Made by a program: the position numbers and the translations under genes
Shown: positions 59,352-64,000 of the stretch, piece by piece
Position numbering within the stretch: the stretch's first letter is position 1
Layout: each line of letters begins with the position of its first letter
Notes under the pieces: generated by a model
Seen by the model: the letters and a program-made list of their open reading frames with translations, nothing else
What the model was told of the DNA's origin: nothing
The model's database searches: none
Assembly (NCBI GenBank): GCA_963837775.1
Contig: CAWIOX010000029.1
Location: forward strand, 186,001 to 250,000
Length of the DNA: 64,000 nucleotides
Source: CAWIOX01 sp963837775
GTDB taxonomy: Bacteria > Pseudomonadota > Gammaproteobacteria > Burkholderiales > Burkholderiaceae_D
Reading direction: 5' to 3'

Positions 59352-59717
59352 TCAGTTCCGGTTCGGATTGTCAGGCTGGCTGTCGCGCCGGTTAGGCACG
59401 CCATCGCCGTCGCGGTCTCTACGGCTCCAATTGCCGCGCTCCATGTGCCAGCGGCCATCGCGCTGTTCCCATTTTGGCTGGTGATAGATATAGCCGGGAC
59501 GGTCGCGCATCCAGCTGCCTTTCACCCACAGATGATGCTGGCCGCGCCAATCCCAGTGGCCTGGAACCCAGACATAACCACGTCGCGGCGGCGGCACGCG
59601 TTCGGCACGAGGCGGTGGCGGTGCGTTTTGTATGATTATGGTGGCCGAGCTTGCAGGCAGCGCGACGCTACCCAACGATCCCGCCAGCATTGCAGCAATA
59701 AGCAGTTTCCTGATCAT
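59352..59717 (-). CDS. Secreted YXWGXW-type protein with Asp-rich tail
   Basis: 121 aa from the ATG at 59717 (GAGGAGCTCATG upstream; the adjacent ATG at 59720 is possible). Signal peptide (LLIAAMLAGSLGSVALPASSA), then Pro-rich sequence and repeats YVWVPGHWDW, HHLWVKGSWM, KWEQRDGRWH, the YXWGXW family. The tail (DRDGDGVPNRRDSQ) matches the neighbour at 59028, so the two share a module. Periplasmic; role unknown. Confidence 0.78.
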   Translation of the reverse strand: MIRKLLIAAMLAGSLGSVALPASSATIIIQNAPPPPRAERVPPPRRGYVWVPGHWDWRGQHHLWVKGSWMRDRPGYIYHQPKWEQRDGRWHMERGNWSRRDRDGDGVPNRRDSQPDNPNRN

Positions 59718-59867
59718 CATGAGCTCCTCGCGTTTGGTTTGTCTGTCCTTTATAAGGCGTCCCGCTCGCCATGTATGTACGCTGGGGCACATAAGTAAGC
59801 TGGTCGGAAAATGGGTTTTCTGAAGCTGTGCGGATATACCAGTTCGGCGGCGCAGTCCGGGGGCCTG

Positions 59868-60386
59868 TCAGCGGGGTTGCCGGAAGTCGCTCTCGACCCA
59901 TGCCGCGGCGCTGGTGCTGTTGAGCTTGAAGCTGGCCGCAACGCGCACCTGGGCCAGCCGGTCGCCGGCTTCGTCGTGCGCCGACAGCAACGCATACGGA
60001 AATTCTTCGTCGGGAATGATGTCGAGCGTGATGCTGAGCTCGCCGCTTGCGGTGCTCACGCTGATGCTCTTGTGCAACAGCGCGTGCAAATGCTGCTCGT
60101 GCCGGCGTATGACTTCGGAGGCGGTCTTGATCAGCGTGCGAAACGCGGTCGAGTCCAGCGGCTTCGGGTTCTTCTTGTCGCGCCCCATGGTCCAGGGGCC
60201 AACCAGCGCCGGCTCCGGCTCGCCGTCCTTGTACATCGCGACCGCCCAGCCTTCGTCGTCATCGTTCTTGATCACGCGCGCGGTCCAGCCGTTGCCGCGC
60301 CACAGCCGCGGCTCTTGCAGGTCGGGATTGGCGTCCGCCGCAGGTTCGGCATCATCATCAGGTGTCAGGGTGCGCATGTCGTTCAT
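59868..60386 (-). CDS. Conserved-looking hypothetical protein
   Basis: 172 aa, acidic N-terminus (DDDAEPAADANPD), then WTARVIKNDDDEGWAVAMYKDGEPEPALVGPW, a helical region (IKTASEVIRRHEQHLHALLHK) and a beta-rich end. No signal peptide or metal site. The even composition and codon use support a real soluble protein. No recognised function. Confidence 0.65.
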   Translation of the reverse strand: MNDMRTLTPDDDAEPAADANPDLQEPRLWRGNGWTARVIKNDDDEGWAVAMYKDGEPEPALVGPWTMGRDKKNPKPLDSTAFRTLIKTASEVIRRHEQHLHALLHKSISVSTASGELSITLDIIPDEEFPYALLSAHDEAGDRLAQVRVAASFKLNSTSAAAWVESDFRQPR

Positions 60387-60499
60387 TACGGTGGCTCAGG
60401 TCAAAGGGGGTGGCTATCATAATCGAATTGCCGCCGCGCCCTGCCGCAATTGTCATCGCAATGCCTGTTTTATACGCAGCAAACAACACGACATATCAT

Positions 60500-60569
60500 C
60501 CACGAAAATCACGGAAGGCACGAAAGACACTGGCCAGCATTTCTTTCGTGCCTTTCGTGATTTTCGTGG
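60500..60569. repeat. Long palindrome of TTCGTG units
   Basis: Arms 60500-60526 and 60543-60569 are 27-base inverses with one mismatch, built from repeated CACGAAA/TTTCGTG units and a 16-base loop. Short TTCGTG-type palindromes recur in many environmental bacteria. It lies in the 391-base gap 60387-60777; apart from it and repeat copy 6, nothing is seen. Confidence 0.8.
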
Positions 60570-60610
60570 ACAGCGCAGTGACTCCATGCAATCTCCATGC
60601 TAAAAAAACA

Positions 60611-60690
60611 GGGAGTATCACCATTTTCATGGCATTTCCCGCACGGATTCATTGGGCATATAAAAATACCCCCCGCTGTATTTATTTCCG
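60611..60690 (+). repeat. Dispersed intergenic repeat, copy 6
   Basis: GGGAGTATCACCATTTTCAT, then CCCGCACGGATTCATTGGGC and GCTGTATTTATTTCCG. The ends pair GTAT/GGG with ATACCCCC. It combines the left part of copy 5 with the right part of copy 1. It is downstream of the TTCGTG palindrome. Confidence 0.75.
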
Positions 60691-60777
60691 ATCCGGAGCT
60701 TGTCAGCGGCCAGGATTTCTCCGTTTGCTCGAAATGGCAGCGGCTGTATCGACCACCCCTGGCTGCCGACACCCGCA

Positions 60778-60984
60778 TCAGCCCTCCCGCACCCCGAGCT
60801 TTTTCAGGAAAATTTCCAGCGGGCAAAACTGGGTGAATCCGCTTTGCAGCAGGTTGGCGCCGACAAAGACCGTGAACCACAGAAAGTATTTGCTGACGAA
60901 CAGCGGGCTTTCCGGCACCCCCAGCGCCAGTGAGATCAGGATGAAAATCCCGGCGAAAATGCGCACCATACGGTTGGTATTCAT
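60778..60984 (-). CDS. YgaP-type membrane protein (DUF2892)
   Basis: 68 aa with two transmembrane helices (MVRIFAGIFILISLALG; FLWFTVFVGANLLQSGF) and FCPLEIFLKKLG at the end, the DUF2892 signature. It lies 26 bases after the RND pump gene on the same strand; this pairing recurs in Proteobacteria. Role unknown. Confidence 0.85.
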   Translation of the reverse strand: MNTNRMVRIFAGIFILISLALGVPESPLFVSKYFLWFTVFVGANLLQSGFTQFCPLEIFLKKLGVREG

Positions 60985-61010
60985 GGCAAAACCTCCTCAA
61001 AAAACAGGTA

Positions 61011-64000
61011 TCAGGAAAACTTCTTGCGGTTGGCCGCGTAATACAGCACCGGGATCACCACCAGCGTCAGCAAGGTGGAGACAAAAATCCCGAAAATCAG
61101 CGAGATCGCCAGCCCGTTGAAAATCGGGTCGTCCAGGATGAACAGCGCGCCGATGATCGCCGCCAGCCCGGTCAGCACGATCGGCTTGGCGCGCGCCGCG
61201 GTCGCATGGATGGTGGCGTCGACAAACGCAACGCCCTGCGCTACCTGCAGATTGATGAAATCGACCAGCAGGATCGAGTTGCGCACGATGATCCCGGCCA
61301 GCGCGATCATGCCGATCATCGAGGTCGCGGTGTATTGCGCGCCCAGCAGCGCATGGCCCGGCATCACGCCGATGATGGTCAGCGGAATCGGCGCCATGAT
61401 GATCAGCGGCGTCAGGTAGGAGCCGAACTGCGCGACCACCAGGATGTACACCAGCACCAGGCCGACCGCATAGGCCAGCCCCATGTCGCGGAAGGTTTCA
61501 TAGGTGATCTGCCACTCGCCATCCCATTTCAGCGCGAACTGGCGGTACGGGTCGGACGGCTGCCTGATGAAGTATTCGCCCAGCGGCGCGCCCTGCGCGG
61601 CGGTCAGATTGTCGAGCTTGCCGCGCACCGCAAACATGCCGTACAGCGGGCTGTCGAGCTTGCCGGCCATGTCGCCGATCACGTAAGTCACCGGCAGCAG
61701 GTCCTTGTGGTAGATGGTTTTCTCGCGCGCGGTCGGCTGCACCTTGACCAGTTCGGACAGCGGCACATTGTCGCCATTGGCGGACTTCACCGTCATCGTC
61801 AGCAGCGTGGCCAGCCGGGCCTGTTTTTCCGGCGGCAGGTTCAGCCGCACCGGCACGCTGTACTTGGATTGGCCGTCATGCAGCGAGGTGATGTCTTCGC
61901 CATCCAGCCCGACCCGCACCGTCTGCACCACGTCGGCGGCGGCGATGCCCAGCAGCGCGGCCTTGCGCTGGTCGACCCGCAGCACGACTTTCGGCGCATT
62001 GTCCTCGATCGAATCGTCGATGCCGATGATGTCGGCGGTCTGGCTGAATGCCTGCCGCACCTGTTTCGCCAGCGCATGGCGGCCGGCCTCGTCCGGGCCG
62101 TAGATTTCGGCCACCAGCGGCGACAGCACCGGCGGTCCGGGCGGCACTTCGACCACCTTGACCTTGGCGCCATGGCGGGCGGCGATTTTTTCCAGCGGGG
62201 CGCGCACCGCGCCGGCGATCTCGTGGCTCTTGCGGCGTGCGCTGGTGCTTGTCGACCAGATTGACCTGCAGATCGCCGAATTCCGGCGCCTGGCGCAGAT
62301 AGTATTGCCTGACCAGTCCATTGAAATTGATCGGCGCGGCAGTGCCGGCATAGCCCTGCACGTCGGTGACTTCGTCCACCGTGGCCAGATAGGCGCCCAT
62401 CTCATGCAGTGCGGCGGCCGTGTTTTCGACCGGGGTGCCGGCCGGCATGTCGACCACGACCTGGAACTCCGACTTGTTATCGAACGGCAGCATCTTCAGC
62501 ACCACCAGCTGCACCGCCGCCAGGCTGACCGAAATCAGGATCGCCAGCAGCACGCCGGCCCACAGCAGGCGCCGGTTGCGCGTCGCTTTTTCCGATGCCA
62601 GAAACGGCAGCAGCAACGCGCTGAACCAGCGCTGCAGCTTGCTGTCGGCAGCGGACTCGTGCGCCGGCGTGCGGCGACATGCTTGGCGGACAGCCGGTGC
62701 GCCAGCCACGGCGTGACGGTAAATGCAATCGCCAGCGAGATCACCATGCCCATGCTGGCATTGATCGGGATCGGGCTCATGTACGGCCCCATCAGGCCGG
62801 TGACGAAGGCCATCGGCAGCAACGCGGCGATCACGGTAAAGGTGGCGAGGATGGTCGGCCCGCCGACTTCATCGACGGCCACCGGAATGATGTCGAGCAA
62901 GGACTTGTCCGGATGCAGTTCGCGGTGCCGGTGGATGTTCTCGACCACCACGATCGCATCATCGACCAGAATCCCGATCGAAAAGATCAGCGCGAACAGC
63001 GAAACCCGGTTCAGCGTGAAGCCCCAGGCCCAGGACGCGAACAGGGTCGCGGCCAGCGTCAGGATCACCGCGATGCCGACGATCGCCGCTTCGCGGCTGC
63101 CGAGCACGAAGAACACCAGCACCACCACCGCGCTGGTGGCAAAGATCAGCTTCTGGATCAGCTTCATCGCCTTGTCGTTGGCGGTTTCGCCGTAGTTGCG
63201 CGTGACGCTGACCTCGACCCCGGCCGGGATCACCGTGTTGCGCAACTCAGCCACGCGGCCGATCAGCTGCTGCGCGACCTGCACCGCGTTTTCGCCCGGC
63301 TTCTTGGTGATCGCGATCGTCACCGCCGGGAAATTCGCTGCCGGCTTTATCCTTATCCGTGGCCGCTGCCTTGCCAACGCCGAACCAGACATATTTCGAC
63401 GGTTGCGCCGGCCCGTCGACAATCCGCGCGACGTCCGACAAGGTGACCGGATTGCCGCCGCTGACGCCGACGATCAGTTCGCCGACTTCTTTGGCATTCG
63501 CCAGAAAATTGCCGGTCTGCACTTCCAGCGTCGCGTTGTCGGCGATCAGCTGGCCGGCCGGCAATGCGGCATTGACGCCCAGCAGCGCCTGCCGGATGTC
63601 GCCCACCGCCAGATGATAGGCATTCAGTTGTTCGATATCGAGCAGCACCCGCACCGAGCGGCCGGGGCCGCCGATGGTGCTGACTTCACGCGTGCCGGGC
63701 ACCCGCTTCAACTCGGCTTCCATCGCGTGCGCGACCCGCTCCAGCTCATACGCGCCACGCTCGAGATCCCTGGTCCACAGCGTCAGCGACAGCACCGGCA
63801 CATCGTCGATGCCCTTGGGCTTGATCAGCGGTTCGCCGACATTGAGTTCGCGCGGCAGCCAGTCGCGGTTCGAATGGATGGTGTCATACAGCCGCACCAG
63901 CGCTTCGGTGCGCGGGATGCCGACCTTGAACTGGACGGTGACGATCGCCATGCCGGGCCTGGAGACCGAAAATACATGCTCCAGCCCCTGAATCTGCGAA
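61011..64000 (-). pseudogene. RND efflux pump permease, N-terminus beyond right edge, three apparent frameshifts
   Basis: About 995 residues are visible; the frame is open to base 64000, so the start lies outside. Recognisable parts: porter domain (KPKGIDDVPVLSLTLW, GPGRSVRVLLDIEQLNAYHL), FSIGILVDDAIVVVENIHRH (TM4 Asp pair), VIAALLPMAFVTGLMGPYMS, a second porter half (LPFDNKSEFQVVVDMPAGTP) and terminal helices ending VVIPVLYYAANRKKFS. Frame changes fall near 63347, 62678 and 62245; two are clearly repaired by dropping one base. It exports small molecules or metal ions by proton antiport. The adaptor gene is presumably off the right edge. Confidence 0.85.

Overview
The window looks like chromosome of a betaproteobacterium, most likely an Oxalobacteraceae relative (Herminiimonas, Collimonas or Herbaspirillum-like). 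I infer this from the GC-rich coding style, the dmp-type phenol/meta-cleavage cluster with a DmpR-class activator, a short phasin, and the DUF2760/paired-Hsp70 locus. No rRNA, tRNA, CRISPR array, phage or insertion sequence was recognised.

Layout. 1-6.3 kb: a signalling and small-peptide locus. It holds a sulfatase-modifying-factor (SUMF1-type) protein open at the left edge, a membrane Ser/Thr kinase with a DUF4384-like periplasmic tail, a PP2C phosphatase, and three small proteins that share a bacteriocin-like double-glycine leader (I-x-DL ... LD-x3-M-x3-GG), plus a decayed fourth copy. 6.7-9.5 kb: an M16-type zinc peptidase. 9.6-15 kb: housekeeping genes (zinc ribbon, HugZ-like protein, class V aminotransferase, aromatic aminotransferase, phasin). 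15-24 kb: a hydratase-family protein translationally coupled to a SNF2 helicase, then DUF2760 and two Hsp70-like proteins. 24.3-26.1 kb: a PAS chemoreceptor.

26.2-43.6 kb: one long minus-strand phenol catabolic operon. Its order is P0-P5 phenol hydroxylase, ferredoxin, catechol 2,3-dioxygenase, then the 2-hydroxymuconic semialdehyde dehydrogenase and hydrolase branches, hydratase, acylating acetaldehyde dehydrogenase, aldolase, decarboxylase, tautomerase and an outer-membrane MetA-pathway protein. A near-consensus sigma-54 promoter lies just upstream of P0, with a divergent dmpR and a GntR regulator (AphS/PhcS-like). Phenol would be hydroxylated to catechol, cleaved in the meta position and converted to pyruvate and acetyl-CoA.

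43.6-64 kb: a metallo-beta-lactamase-fold protein that has lost its metal ligands, an FUSC membrane protein, a PhnA-like zinc ribbon, a NYN-LOTUS RNase-like protein, two methyltransferases, a TetR-controlled ABC exporter, a MacAB-TolC-like exporter, small secreted proteins with Asp-rich repeats, and an RND pump open at the right edge.

Two window-wide patterns stand out. An intergenic repeat of about 65-80 bp with fold-back ends occurs six times. About twenty apparent frameshifts, most of which look like one surplus base, interrupt otherwise well-conserved genes. The frameshifts look more like sequence errors than decay, so the genes they affect should be read as probably intact.
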